Assembly (NCBI RefSeq): GCF_019399895.1
Contig: NC_091867.1
Coordinates: 2,232,001 to 2,296,000, forward strand
Length of the DNA stretch: 64,000 bases
Direction: 5' to 3'
DNA from: Cardiocondyla obscurior
Taxonomy: Eukaryota; Arthropoda; Insecta; Hymenoptera; Formicidae
Shown here: positions 53,603 to 64,000 of the stretch, in pieces
Layout of the letters: the number at the start of each line of letters is the position of its first letter
How positions within the stretch are numbered: position 1 is the stretch's first letter
Position numbers and translations under genes: made by a program
The notes under the pieces: generated by a model
What the model was told of the DNA's origin: nothing
Database searches by the model: none
What the model saw: the letters and a program-made list of their open reading frames with translations, nothing else

Positions 53603-53608
53603 TTTATT
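53603..53608 (-). terminator. possible poly(A) signal of the H15-domain gene
   Basis: AATAAA on the minus strand about 170 nt past the stop codon at 53777. Confidence 0.35.
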
Positions 53609-53776
53609 TTAAGTCGCCCTTACATAATTAAAACATTTACAAATTTATGTTCTAAAACAAGACGTTTCCATCGCAGAAAAGTGTAGAATACAAAATAGAC
53701 CGAAATATCATCGCGAAGCGGACAATATAATTACGTGCTCGTAAATGTGGGATAGTAAAATCAGAAGAAAGTGATA

Positions 53777-55776
53777 TCAATCTCTCGAGCTCTCTAGGGT
53801 GCTACCGCTGTTACTCTCGTTCGGTTCGCAAATCCTTTCCTCGTCGTCGTATGCTTCTTGATGCGCCAGGTTGCGTTCCATGGATCCGCGATTCTCGTTA
53901 CAATGCTCTTTATTATTTTCGATCTCCTCAACTGGATGCTGTCGCGCGTGCATCGTTTGCTGCAACTGCTGTTGCGGAGTTCGAGCTCGAGACGCTGATC
54001 TGCCCTTCGATTTCGCGGGTGACTCTCTGCATCTCGATTCTCGACGCAATGACTTTCTTGCTAAAAATATTATTTAAAAATAGACTTCATAAAAAATAAA
54101 AAGACATCTCGCTACGTTTACTTACTATTATTCTCAAGTATTAAATGCAAATGAATGAATAAATAAATAAATAAATAACAGTGCACGAGTCTTAAATATC
54201 TTAAATTATAAAAATTTTAATTTTTTTTTTTTGAGTACGATTAAAGCTGCCACGAAAAGCGCGCTTCTGACCCACGTAGCTATCGCGATCGTTCTCGTCA
54301 GAGAAGTCGGACTTGAGCTTTCGCTTGGATACTCCTGAACGTTTCGTTCTGCGATCGAATGGTACGGGCGAATCGTTTCTTCCATGCAAGATATACTGTC
54401 CGGATGACTGATTCTCAAACTCCTCGGCCTCGTGTGTGCGCTTTTGCTGTCGACGCTATCGCCACAACGAATATTAAAACGGTATTCCGTAAATACATAT
54501 ATATCGTAACGATCATTCGCAATTCCGTATTAATAAATTTATAAAATAAATATGTTATTCGTTTATTACAACGTCCGTTTAATCTTTCATGAATATTTTG
54601 CGCGAAATATTAATAGATTAAACGAACGCTTTATGTTCCGTCATCTCATCGCACTAGCAAACGAAACTTTTGCATTACGGTATCGCGCAACAGTTTCTTA
54701 TTGCAATCACTCGAGATCCCTTCGTCTCAAGATATGAAGATAATATGATATCGTAGGATTTGTACCACTGGAATCTGTTTGCAAATATCTCGGTGATTCC
54801 GAGAAGTACAAGTACAAAAGATATAGAAAACGTAAAAGTAGAAAAAAAAATATATATATAATTAAATAAAATTATTTCGAAATAATCGAAGTTATTTAAG
54901 TAGCGATAACTGTAATCGACGCACCTTTTGATTTTTAGTGGCACTGGATCGCTCAGTGTATGGCGAACTTCGAGAATTCCTTTTTGTTTTACTAGTACGA
55001 CGTCTAGCATTTCGTTGTCGTGACGTAATTCTTTTTCTACATTTTGTAAACATAAAGCAAGATCAATAATTTTGTTTCAATTATCTTATTTCTTCTTGAC
55101 GAAGCATTTTACGGTTATATTAAATTTCTTGCGGCAGTCTATTTATTATCAATCCGTAAAAGAATTTAAACGTTACTTCAAGTTTTACATTTTAATAGAA
55201 CACTATAAATTTTTTATCTACATGTAATATGTGGTGGAAAAAGAAAAATTGTTAAGATGTAAAACTTTAAAACGATCAGAAAAAAAAAGAGGAAGAGACA
55301 TAGGCATGTTTAGGAAAATTACTTGCGCTTTTGCGTTCGAGAAGGTTTCACGTCGCTAATTGCTTGGACGTCGGATTTTGCTTTTATTTCAATATTTTTC
55401 TGATTATCAGCGGCGGGTTCTTTACTGGTAGATGGATTAGAGTCGTGATTAAAATTCAAAGTGGCTAGTAATTTGTAGCGGCCACTTTTATGCCGTAGAA
55501 GTCCAGCGTTCACTGCGTGCTTTAAAGCTCGCTGTACCTACGTAATGCATTCGAGCGTGTCGTACAAACGCTCAAATTATCAAAAAAAAAAATGTTTTAC
55601 AATATGCAACAGCTTTATAATACTTATGTCACCTGCATTGTCAAATTTCTTGACGATTTGTTGCATTGTCGAATGAAATCGAGAACGTCGTGTACCGATG
55701 AACCTTTGACGTTACCAAGATTTCCAATCGCGTTCAGCACGCGTGCCATAAGTTTCGGCCTCGATGGTTTAACCAT
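53777..55776 (-). CDS. linker-histone-like protein: H1/H5 (H15) globular domain plus basic RS-rich tail
   Basis: There are five exons: 55776-55633, 55537-55323, 55036-54925, 54446-54239 and 54060-53777. The phases are consistent and the total is 320 aa. Residues 4-76 form a winged-helix H1/H5 domain: KPSRPKLMARVLNAIGNL, then GSSVHDVLDFI, then QVQRALKHAVNAGLL and HKSGRYKLL, the counterparts of the H1 helices and the final beta hairpin. An intron splits the domain after residue 48. The tail is Lys/Arg/Ser-rich (SRQRNARRRTSKTKRNSRSS, then KSKGRSASRARTP) and ends acidic. A nuclear DNA-binding or chromatin-compacting role is inferred. Canonical H1 genes lack introns, so this is probably a replication-independent or tissue-specific relative. 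The third exon joins through GTAATT just before an in-frame stop, so a short 119-aa form ending at 55319 is also possible. The donor at 54238 is weak, and other frames of the last two exons are open, so the tail is less certain than the domain. Confidence 0.75.
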
Positions 55777-57608
55777 TTTTATAAATTTGCAATTAACTCA
55801 GCTGCTCGATCAAAGCTACGACTATCCTTTACGATATTTTCCTAAAGAGTAAATTGCCACGTTTTACGAATCGGCGAACAGAAGCTATCGATGCTTCGCT
55901 GAATTCCAAGATCGATGTCAAATTTATATGCATATTACCTGACAAACGAAGCCAAAAGATATCTAATCGCTTTTTCCCCAATGTGATCCGTTTATAAATG
56001 TGGTAGTTCTTGAAAGCACGATAAATTTCATTGAAGCATGTTGCCATTAAACCGAAGTTATCTTTAAGATATCTATTGTCTCTAAATTCTATTCGTCTGT
56101 TTGGCGATGCTTTTATTTTATTTTATTTTATTTTTATTTTCAAACAGTACGCAAAATGTATTTTCAATTTTCGTAGCCTGCGTACTAAATTAATTAAATG
56201 TAATTCATAATTAATATAATTAATGATTAATACACGCGTGTCGATATAATTGGAAATAAAAAAATTTTTTTTTTTAGTCTTATATGCGTTGTACGTGTGT
56301 GCGATACAACGTTAAACAAATCCGCGAAAAATTATTTCTAAACTTATATATTTTTGATACTGGGAAACGCGAGCGTGACAATCAATAGGTACATTTGCCG
56401 CATGAAAAATTGACGTTGTGTCATCCTAACTCACAACTTTGTAATGTGAAGTACTGTCGAGCATACGTCTGTGTCAAGGAATTTTCGCGGTACCATGGGC
56501 TCGAATTACAAGTTAAACTTTCAGCAACGCCTGTTATACACGTCTCCTCGCGCGCCTTCACATACATGTATTAAATACCGTTAATTATCTATTCTGCGTT
56601 GTTGACAAGGATATGTTGCGCACACATGACTTTCGCAAGACATTTAATACTTGTAACATAATGAAAATAATATGCGATAACACGGCGGTGTCAGTTTTTA
56701 TATTATTTCCAAAATAACGTTATTTAAAAAATTTGCGAAAAAAATTTTTTAAGTAATTTTAAAGACTTTAGAAAGTAGTGTTCGGGCATTAAAAGCATTG
56801 CCGAAAGTTGTCTAGCATTTTCAGCTTTCCAACGTCACGCGCTTTTATCCAAACGCGTTCGGAAAACAACTGTCACCATAACGTGGAAAAATCATTTTCA
56901 CGAGCGACTATTTTCGCAAGACGCGTTAAGTAATTAAAATCCGTGCCTCCGAATTACGCGTACAAACATTACTGATAATCAGGCCGTGCCAATCGTGGCG
57001 TTGCCTACTTTTCAAAGCGCACCTCGCATTTACGTGTGTGCAAATAGCTGTTTGTACACGGTGCGGTTCGTTCGTTTTCAAACGTCTTTCACTCCGAACT
57101 ATTTTCGACGGAATAAATATACATATATGTGTTACACGGGCAGCGAATATACACGTAATCGTCCGAATTTATCGGTTTACTGAATTCGATATCCGATTGT
57201 TTGCCGTGCATTATCCACGCATCGCCGTAATCGAGCACCGTAAAAATAATAAAAAAAAAAAAGAGGGCATTCGACAGACATCGATAAACTTAAGAATCCT
57301 TTGCAATCTTCAAACATTCGTGTTCTTTCGAAGCGTCGCGCGATTAAAGAGGAAATTGACGGTGCCAACGATTAATATAGATATAAAAACAAACGTCTTT
57401 TTAAATAAAATTTAAATCACTTTGATTAATTTAATTATAAGCATAAATGCAAATGATAAACTCTAAATTTTATTCGGAAGCTTGCAAAATTTTTTTTTTA
57501 TTTGTAACAATGACGCAGAATTACGTTCTTTATTCTTATTAATATACGTTACGATAACTTTAGCTGTAAAGATGAAACATTGAATCGTTCTATTGTTAAA
57601 TTAAATTG
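55777..57608. other. divergent intergenic region between the H15 gene and Grd
   Basis: This is 1.8 kb between two genes read in opposite directions, so it should contain both promoters. It is AT-rich with a TTTTA repeat at about 56109-56135. No core promoter could be picked with confidence, and untranslated first exons of Grd may lie here. Confidence 0.45.
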
Positions 57609-60600
57609 ATGAACAAATTCTTATACGAAGGAAGCAAGAATACGACTTATGAAGCTACCATCACGAGGACAGCAGTTCTGGTCGTCTTTGCCAAGCTCAT
57701 TACGTCGACCTTTTTGTAAGTTCAATCTACAAGAACCTCCGCGTTACTTTTATCTCATGAGCCGAAATAAATCCACGTAAATATTCATTTATTATCTTCC
57801 AAATGTAATTAATTTGGAAAAGAACGTCTTTCGTCTTATATACAATCAGCGAAAGTAAAACTCATCTTAATAGGCAGCAATTTACTCGACTGATGAAATT
57901 ACGACGTTTGTTTAGAGAGGTCAACGCGGATGCAAGGGTTTCCATTAAGACCCAGAGCAACAATCACAGCAATATTAGCGATCTATTAGATAATCTACTT
58001 CGGGGTTACGACAATAGCGTTAGACCAGACTTTGGCGGGCCCCCAGCCACCGTCGAGGTCGATATTATGGTCCGCAGCATGGGTCCTATCTCTGAAGTGG
58101 ATATGGTCAGTCATATTTTCTATAATATTTAATTTACGACGTACTATTAATTAAAAAAAAAACTTTTTTTCTTATAATTCTTTCACAGACGTACTCCATG
58201 GATTGTTACTTTCGACAGTCGTGGGTCGATAGACGTTTAGCGTTTCAAGGAAGTAATATGAAGACACTCGCTCTGAGCATTTCTATGTTGGCACGGATCT
58301 GGAAGCCCGATACTTACTTCTACAATGGCAAGCATAGTTACTTGCATACGATCACTAGCCCGAATAAATTCGTCAGACTTTATCAAAATGGCAGCGTGCT
58401 TTACAGCTCCAGGTAAACTTTAATCGAGCATCGTGATATTTATAATAATTATAACTTTATAGAAAATTGGCTTCCTCTCTCCTCTAATCGTCAATCGCTC
58501 GTAAAAAAAATTACGACTGAATTATGTCGGTTGTAGACACAAAGTTTTTATATGAGAATTAAATTATATAACTTTAAAAGAGGAGTAGTAATTGAAAGAT
58601 TGCAAATCATATTTTTTTTTTTTTTGAATTAAGTTAATTCAATATTTTCATTTATTTCTATTTGTTTAAATCTATCTGTAACGCACAATCTAATATTTTA
58701 ACGGCAATAAATAATGATTGGGGATATAAGATAGAAGCAAGTATAATGTCGATGCTCGCTCGACACCAAATCTCTGCAAATCTTTTCTCGGAGACGTGAC
58801 ATACACAAGGTCTGAGGTATCTCGAACTCAAGGGTTAATTCTGCTGTACACAATAGAACCTATCTAAAAGACTAGGTCAAGAGAAAGGGAACAAATTAAT
58901 AATAAAGAGATGGTCGTATCACTTCAGTACTTCTTTTGTGTTCGATTTATACTGACAACAAAAAACGAAGTGGCTTTAATAATGTCTAACTTAAATCGAG
59001 AAAGTGAAAAATTTTTAAGTATCCCTTTCTCTCTTTGCGTTATTTAAAAACCGATATTTTTATTTCATCAAAATAAATATTTTATAATAACCAAAAAATA
59101 ATTAATTAAATTTTCTGAACAACAGTCACAAATATTTTAATAATTACATCAATCGTAAGAGTATCAGTTACCGTAATTACATAAAACTTAATAAAACTTT
59201 TCAAGTAAAAGAAAAAAAAAAAAGGAGAAGAAGAAATTTGATATAACTGCAGCCTTAAAAGACGAAGTCTCATATATATTTTTCTCTAACCAACTAGATC
59301 CAATACCTAATTAAACTCGAAAATATCGTGATCACGTTCGCGGTGTGTTATTTACTCGATACTTTATTAACTACTGCCTTTTATTTCTGATTGCCAAAGT
59401 CTACCTAAACCAACAAAAATAAATCAAACTTGCTGATTTTGACATTTTTACAATTCAATAATATAATGTACAAAAAAAAAATAAAATAAAATAGTAATAA
59501 ACTGTGATTTCTTCACGTAAAATTATCGATATTATTAAAATATGTACACAGTTGTTCATCCTTTTGCAAATTTTTCCTAAGTTTCACCAAATACAATATA
59601 ATCGTATAAAACAACTTTTATAATTCTTGTTTGAATAGCGAGAAACTTTTCAAGAGTGACTTTTACTTTTATTTTTCCTTTGACTTGGACAACGTCTTTT
59701 CGGAATCAAGTTTTCGGATTAGCTTTTGTCGTCCGAATGTTTATCCGAAAAATTGTTAGCACTCATATTTTTCAGAGCATTCATGCGATAAGCGCACAAT
59801 GAAATTTCTCGCAACACTATTAATTCTTTATGACCAGTTTATGCTTAAATAAAAATTTGCACAAAAACTTTAGCTGATCTATTATTATCTATATATTTCA
59901 GTCATATATTTATTGTGCTATATTAAAAATATAAATATAATCGTTTCATTTTTCCTCCAAAGTCTTCTTACAAAAAAAAAAAAAAAAACGAAGCGTTTTC
60001 GCGAAGTTAATTTCTGTCTATTCTTTAGTTTCATTCTGTTTGATTCTATTTCATCACGCCTCCTCGGTTATAATTATTATTCATAAGGCAAGGAAAAACT
60101 TGTCATTACAATGGAATAAAAGTTTCGGTTCTCTTTATCTACGTTGTCGAAAAAATCAGTAAAAAAAAAAAAAAAAAAAAAAAAATGAAAAGAAGAGAAA
60201 AGAAGAGCGAAAGCAAAAGTAAATGGCGCGCGCTCCATAATGTCACGTCTTACATAAAATTTGTATTATATTTGATTATTTATAATTCGTAAAAAACTTC
60301 TGTTATTGCAGACTTACGATTAAAGCGGGATGTCCGATGAATCTCGAAGATTTTCCAATGGACACCCAGAGATGTCCATTGCAATTCGGCAGTTGTAAGT
60401 TTAGATTCATTTACCTCGCAACTTTCCGTAAAGTTCTTTCCCCTTTTCCCTTCTGCTCTTTACTTAATTTTTCGTTACCTCGTATTTGAGACACACTATT
60501 GAATTTTTTAGTAACGTGTAATTAATTTACTTACAGTTGGCTACACGACACGCGATGTAATCTACAAGTGGAACAGTGCAAGACAGGTCGCAATAGCAGA

Positions 60601-62264
60601 AGACATGAAGCTGTCACAGTTTGATCTGGTCGCTAGTCCCACCGCAAATCATTCAACTGCGCCAGGTTTCTCACAGGGTAGGTGAAACTCTGCAAACAAA
60701 ATTATTTAACTTGTCAATTATATTTCTCTTAGCTCGTTATAAAAAAAAATTCTATTTTAACAAATTTTAATGTAAAAAAAAAAAAGAAAATCTGCAATCA
60801 AGAAATTTCAATAAAACTCAAACCATTAATAATCACATATTATCTCGTAAGATAGACAAATAAACGAAAGTACCTTAATGAGAAAAGATCGAAAATTGGG
60901 AGCTCGACAGAAAATTCGGTCAAGGGAAAAATAATCCGTAGACCTCATCATTATCATTAATATCGAGAGCACGGAGAGACGAAGTAAAGAACGAGTAGCG
61001 TCGGAAGTCGGCGCATAGAAAGTGACGACTAATTGCAGCCTTCTTCTCTAAAAGACGATTATTACCTCTCTTTCTCCCTTAAGTTTTCATTGCCCGCCTG
61101 TACAGACGAGCAGCCGGGAAATTAAATGTTACATAAATTTCTCTGGAAATTTTAATTAAATTTTTATCAATTAGTAAACAACAAATAGTTGCCGTTTAAG
61201 TTGATTGTGCGTTTACTGTACAAGTACGAAATGAAGCTATCAGCCAGGAAAGATCCTCCTAATGATTTTAATACACCTTTTATATTGTGCTTTATATTAA
61301 ATATGAATATTTCAGCGGAATACTCGATGCTCTTGGTGTACTTCCACTTGCAAAGGCATATGGGTAACTTCTTAATACAAGTTTACGGCCCTTGCGTTCT
61401 GCTAGTCGTCTTATCATGGGTTTCATTTTGGTTAAACAGAGAAGCTACTGCCGATCGAGTATCGTTAGGTGAGATTTACAATTTATAAAATTTACAATTG
61501 CATAATTTGATTGTCAAGTAATATATATATATATATATATTTTTTTCCAGGTATAACTACTGTGTTAACAATGACATTCTTAGGACTCGAGGCGAGAACC
61601 GATTTGCCTAAAGTTTCCTATCCAACCGCTCTGGATTTCTTCGTTTTTCTGTCATTCGCGTTTATCTTCGCTACTATAATACAATTTGCAGTGGTGCATT
61701 ATTTCACCAAATACGGATCGGGCGAATGTTACTTCAGCTCCGACCTAAGCGACACCGAGAGCTCAAACGATGAAGAAGACGTAACCAGAAGGATAATAAA
61801 AAATCAAACGGTAAATAGTCCCTTCGAAAAGAAATTAATTAACGCCTCGGCTAATTCGCGAAAAATATTGATTTTAGACTCGTCGAAAGAGCTCAGCGAG
61901 TTCCGCACGGGGACGCGGGAACTTCGCAATAAACGGCGACAGCGTGATCGAAGTAATACCATTGTCGGCGATTTCATTGCCCGACAGAGATCCAGCGATA
62001 TCGGAACACTGGCAAATATCTTGTGTTACCTGCAGCCCGCCGCCGAGGCAAATGCCGCCGCCGCCACCACCGTCCAGAAGAGCAACGTCGTCCGCGTCTC
62101 AAAGACGACGTCGACGAGCACCTAGATTCAACTCGGTCTCGAAGATCGACCGTATCAGTCGCGTGATGTTCCCTTTGTTCTTTCTGACTATCAATCTCTT
62201 CTACTGGTATGCGTATCTCTCGCGCAGCGAACGGATTCACTATTATAATTCCAACAATGCGTGA
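57609..62264 (+). CDS. Grd: GABA receptor subunit of the GRD type (Cys-loop ligand-gated ion channel)
   Basis: There are eight exons: 57609-57715, 57874-58105, 58189-58412, 60312-60394, 60537-60677, 61316-61468, 61551-61810 and 61878-62264. They total 528 aa with consistent phases. It is a neuronal membrane receptor subunit. A hydrophobic signal (TAVLVVFAKLITSTF) opens the protein. The ligand-binding domain includes VEVDIMVRSMGPISEVDMTY and the Cys loop C194-x13-C208 (CPMNLEDFPMDTQRC). Then come TM1 (near 283-302), TM2 with ATADRVSLGITTVLTMTFLG, TM3, a long intracellular loop with MPPPPPP and a run of five Arg, and TM4 (VMFPLFFLTINLFYWYAYL). Sequence and order match insect GRD closely, and the NSVSKIDRISR segment before TM4 is diagnostic. 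In Drosophila, GRD with LCCH3 forms GABA-gated cation channels. The Drosophila insertion before TM1 is largely absent here. The first exon is less certain than the rest. Confidence 0.95.
58413..60311. other. large Grd intron
   Basis: This is 1.9 kb between the exons ending VLYSS-R and starting LTIKAGCP. It is AT-rich with poly-A runs near 59206, 59973 and 60160. No nested gene or RNA was recognised. Confidence 0.7.
61522..61540 (+). repeat. (AT)n microsatellite before the Grd exon 7 acceptor
   Basis: About nine AT units directly precede the poly-T/CCAG acceptor at 61550. Length changes here could affect branch-point to acceptor spacing of the exon that encodes TM2-TM3. Confidence 0.7.
61811..61877 (+). 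other. Grd: 67-nt mini-intron in Grd
   Basis: The donor ACG|GTAAAT and acceptor GATTTTAG|ACT bound 67 nt, with a CTAAT branch-point-like motif at 61850. Splicing is phase 0 on both sides and, since 67 is not a multiple of three, moves the reading frame to the one encoding the conserved loop end and TM4. Without splicing the frame stays open to 62125 and the protein lacks TM4. Confidence 0.8.
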
Positions 62265-64000
62265 TAACAAATTCCGGCGTGTAATCCTCACGTAAAACAC
62301 TACGATACAACCTTCGTCTTGAACCATAATATATTTTATCGAGGAGATTAAAATTTAAAAGTGTAAGAGGTGGAAGTTTGTCGACAATATGAATAAAAAA
62401 ATACCGGAAGTAATTTTATTTTAACAAGAGAGAGTGTTACGCGGTCCACGAATTCTGGACAGCTTTTCATCTGAAACCGTTCCGTATATTCCGAACGACG
62501 ATTGTTCGTCGCACTTGAAACTTGGATAATTTCGAGTATTCCAGCATCCTTTATACTTTTTTTTTTATTATATAAATATAATAGAATATATTCTTATAAC
62601 TGAGCCGAATGGAAATATGGTCACGGACTCTTGCGGCATTTTGATCAAATTAATATCTAAAATTATTTGGGACAAGGTGTGTCGCAACGTCTGCTCACCG
62701 AAACTGATAAGAAACTGATACTATAGAGACATCTCGTGAAAAAACACGAAATTTCATACAAGTATGTTTTCCTTTTTTTAAATTTACACTAGACCAAATT
62801 CAGCTGTAAAAAAGATACCTGGCGCAACACGCTAGATAATTTTTTTTTTAATTTTAAAATATGTAAATTAGTTAGTAGTGCAAATTATTACAATTACGAT
62901 TTATAATGAGCATTATTCTACGTCATCTGGAATCGTCATTTTCTCAGTTGTTACCATTTTTCAAAATTTAAATTAATTAATTAATTATTTTAATATTTTA
63001 TTATAATTAATATGAATATTCTTTTATATTTTGCTGATATGACACATAAAAATTCACAATTTATTCTCAAACTATAATTTTTGATATCGAGTATTATATA
63101 TTGGACAATAAAAAATATCGTTATTAAAATTACTTGATAAGATGCGTTTGCGAACATCTCGATTTACTTTAGATATAATTTTGTGTAGAAAAAATATATG
63201 CTATTTAATAAAACCTTGAGATAAACTTTGACATCTAGAAAACTATGTTAAAGTTTTTTATATTACAGATAATTTTTCTTATCGTTATCGAGAGGTTTTT
63301 CGGTATCTTAGTCGGTAGATTAGTCATCGAGATATAATAAATTACGTGACTCATAGTCATGATCCGTTTTAAGTGGATTTATAACACATTTGAAAAAATT
63401 ATTTAAAATATTATACATATAGGAATAAAAAAATTTTATTATAATATTATTTCAAATAATATTGCTTTTGAAATTTAACGTCTTACTATAGTATATATTA
63501 AATTATATAGTTATTTAGTACATTTTTTTTTAATAAATTGATAACTCCCAATTATGAAAAAATAAAAATATTGAAATATGAAGTCATGAAATAAAGTCGA
63601 GATATAATTAGTATTAGAAAATATATAGAACTGTAGTACAGTTTATGCTTTATGCCCACATCGTCAAATACAGAACATCCTGCAACACGAAAATCACACT
63701 AAACGAGTGACACAACCAGTCACGTATTTTTTTCCTTTTTAATTGGTTTTCACTCGAATTGTACGAAATTTAGAAAGTAAATTAACTCATTATATTTGAT
63801 CAGAAAACGGAGTCCTTGATTAGTATTAAATATTCGATAGAAATCGGACTTCGTGCCAATAACAAGACTAATGAAATATTGATATCAAGATACAGAAAAT
63901 GCGCACATCAGCAGTGATTTGTGGATAAGAAACAAAAAATAGATCTCTTACAGTTTTCTGCTTATGAGCTTATATAAGAGATATAAAAGATATAATACTT
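62265..64000. other. Grd 3' UTR and AT-rich intergenic DNA
   Basis: AATAAA at 62392-62397, about 130 nt past the stop, is the likely first poly(A) signal. Beyond it the DNA is very AT-rich with no open frame of note and no recognised RNA gene to the window end. Confidence 0.55.

Noticed and set aside
61878..62125. Frameshift or pseudogene reading of Grd
   Set aside because: The frame change is explained exactly by a 67-nt intron with donor, acceptor and branch-like motif, restoring TM4.
1..64000. CRISPR arrays, operons, rRNA or bacterial-type elements
   Set aside because: No regularly spaced repeats or rRNA motifs; the window is clearly eukaryotic.

Overview
This window looks like nuclear DNA from an insect, most likely a hymenopteran such as an ant or bee. 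It is AT-rich with frequent CpG, the genes have many short exons and consensus GT-AG splice sites, and the proteins are insect families: a PDE1 phosphodiesterase, two GH13 maltases of the honey-bee type, a GRD-type GABA receptor subunit and a linker-histone-like protein. Gene models were built by hand by joining exons with matching splice phase, and each summed to a whole number of codons. The organism call is an inference; no species marker was seen.

Layout: 1-9.3 kb has no recognisable gene, but 6.7-8.3 kb is GC/CpG-rich and may be promoter or 5' leader. A Ca2+/calmodulin-dependent cyclic nucleotide phosphodiesterase (Pde1c) runs on the + strand. Its candidate first exons are at 9424-9595 and 10904-10922, and its shared exons lie at 33625-43946. 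There is a candidate 153-nt cassette exon at 36628-36780 and a candidate alternative last exon at 46425-46615. Inside its roughly 24-kb first intron, on the opposite strand, lie two complete alpha-glucosidase genes. The downstream one (16420-19490) ends in a hydrophobic tail typical of GPI anchoring. The upstream one (21241-26994) looks secreted and has a 5' UTR intron and a TATA/initiator promoter.

At 53.8-55.8 kb on the - strand is a five-exon gene for a 320-residue protein with an H1/H5-like globular (H15) domain and a long basic, Arg/Ser-rich tail. Its first coding exon has no matching line among long open reading frames. It is divergent from a complete Grd gene (57609-62264, + strand, 8 exons, 528 aa). 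The last intron of Grd is only 67 nt, and both reading frames stay open downstream of it. The rest is intergenic or intronic AT-rich DNA with simple repeats, one decayed tRNA-Thr-like copy (35630-35708) and a GC-rich patch bounded by 13-bp inverted repeats (49581-49861).

Functionally the genes are not a pathway: cyclic nucleotide signalling (Pde1c), sugar digestion (maltases), chromatin (H15 protein) and neurotransmission (Grd). The arrangement, with digestive enzymes nested in a signalling gene, and the splicing options are the most unusual aspects.
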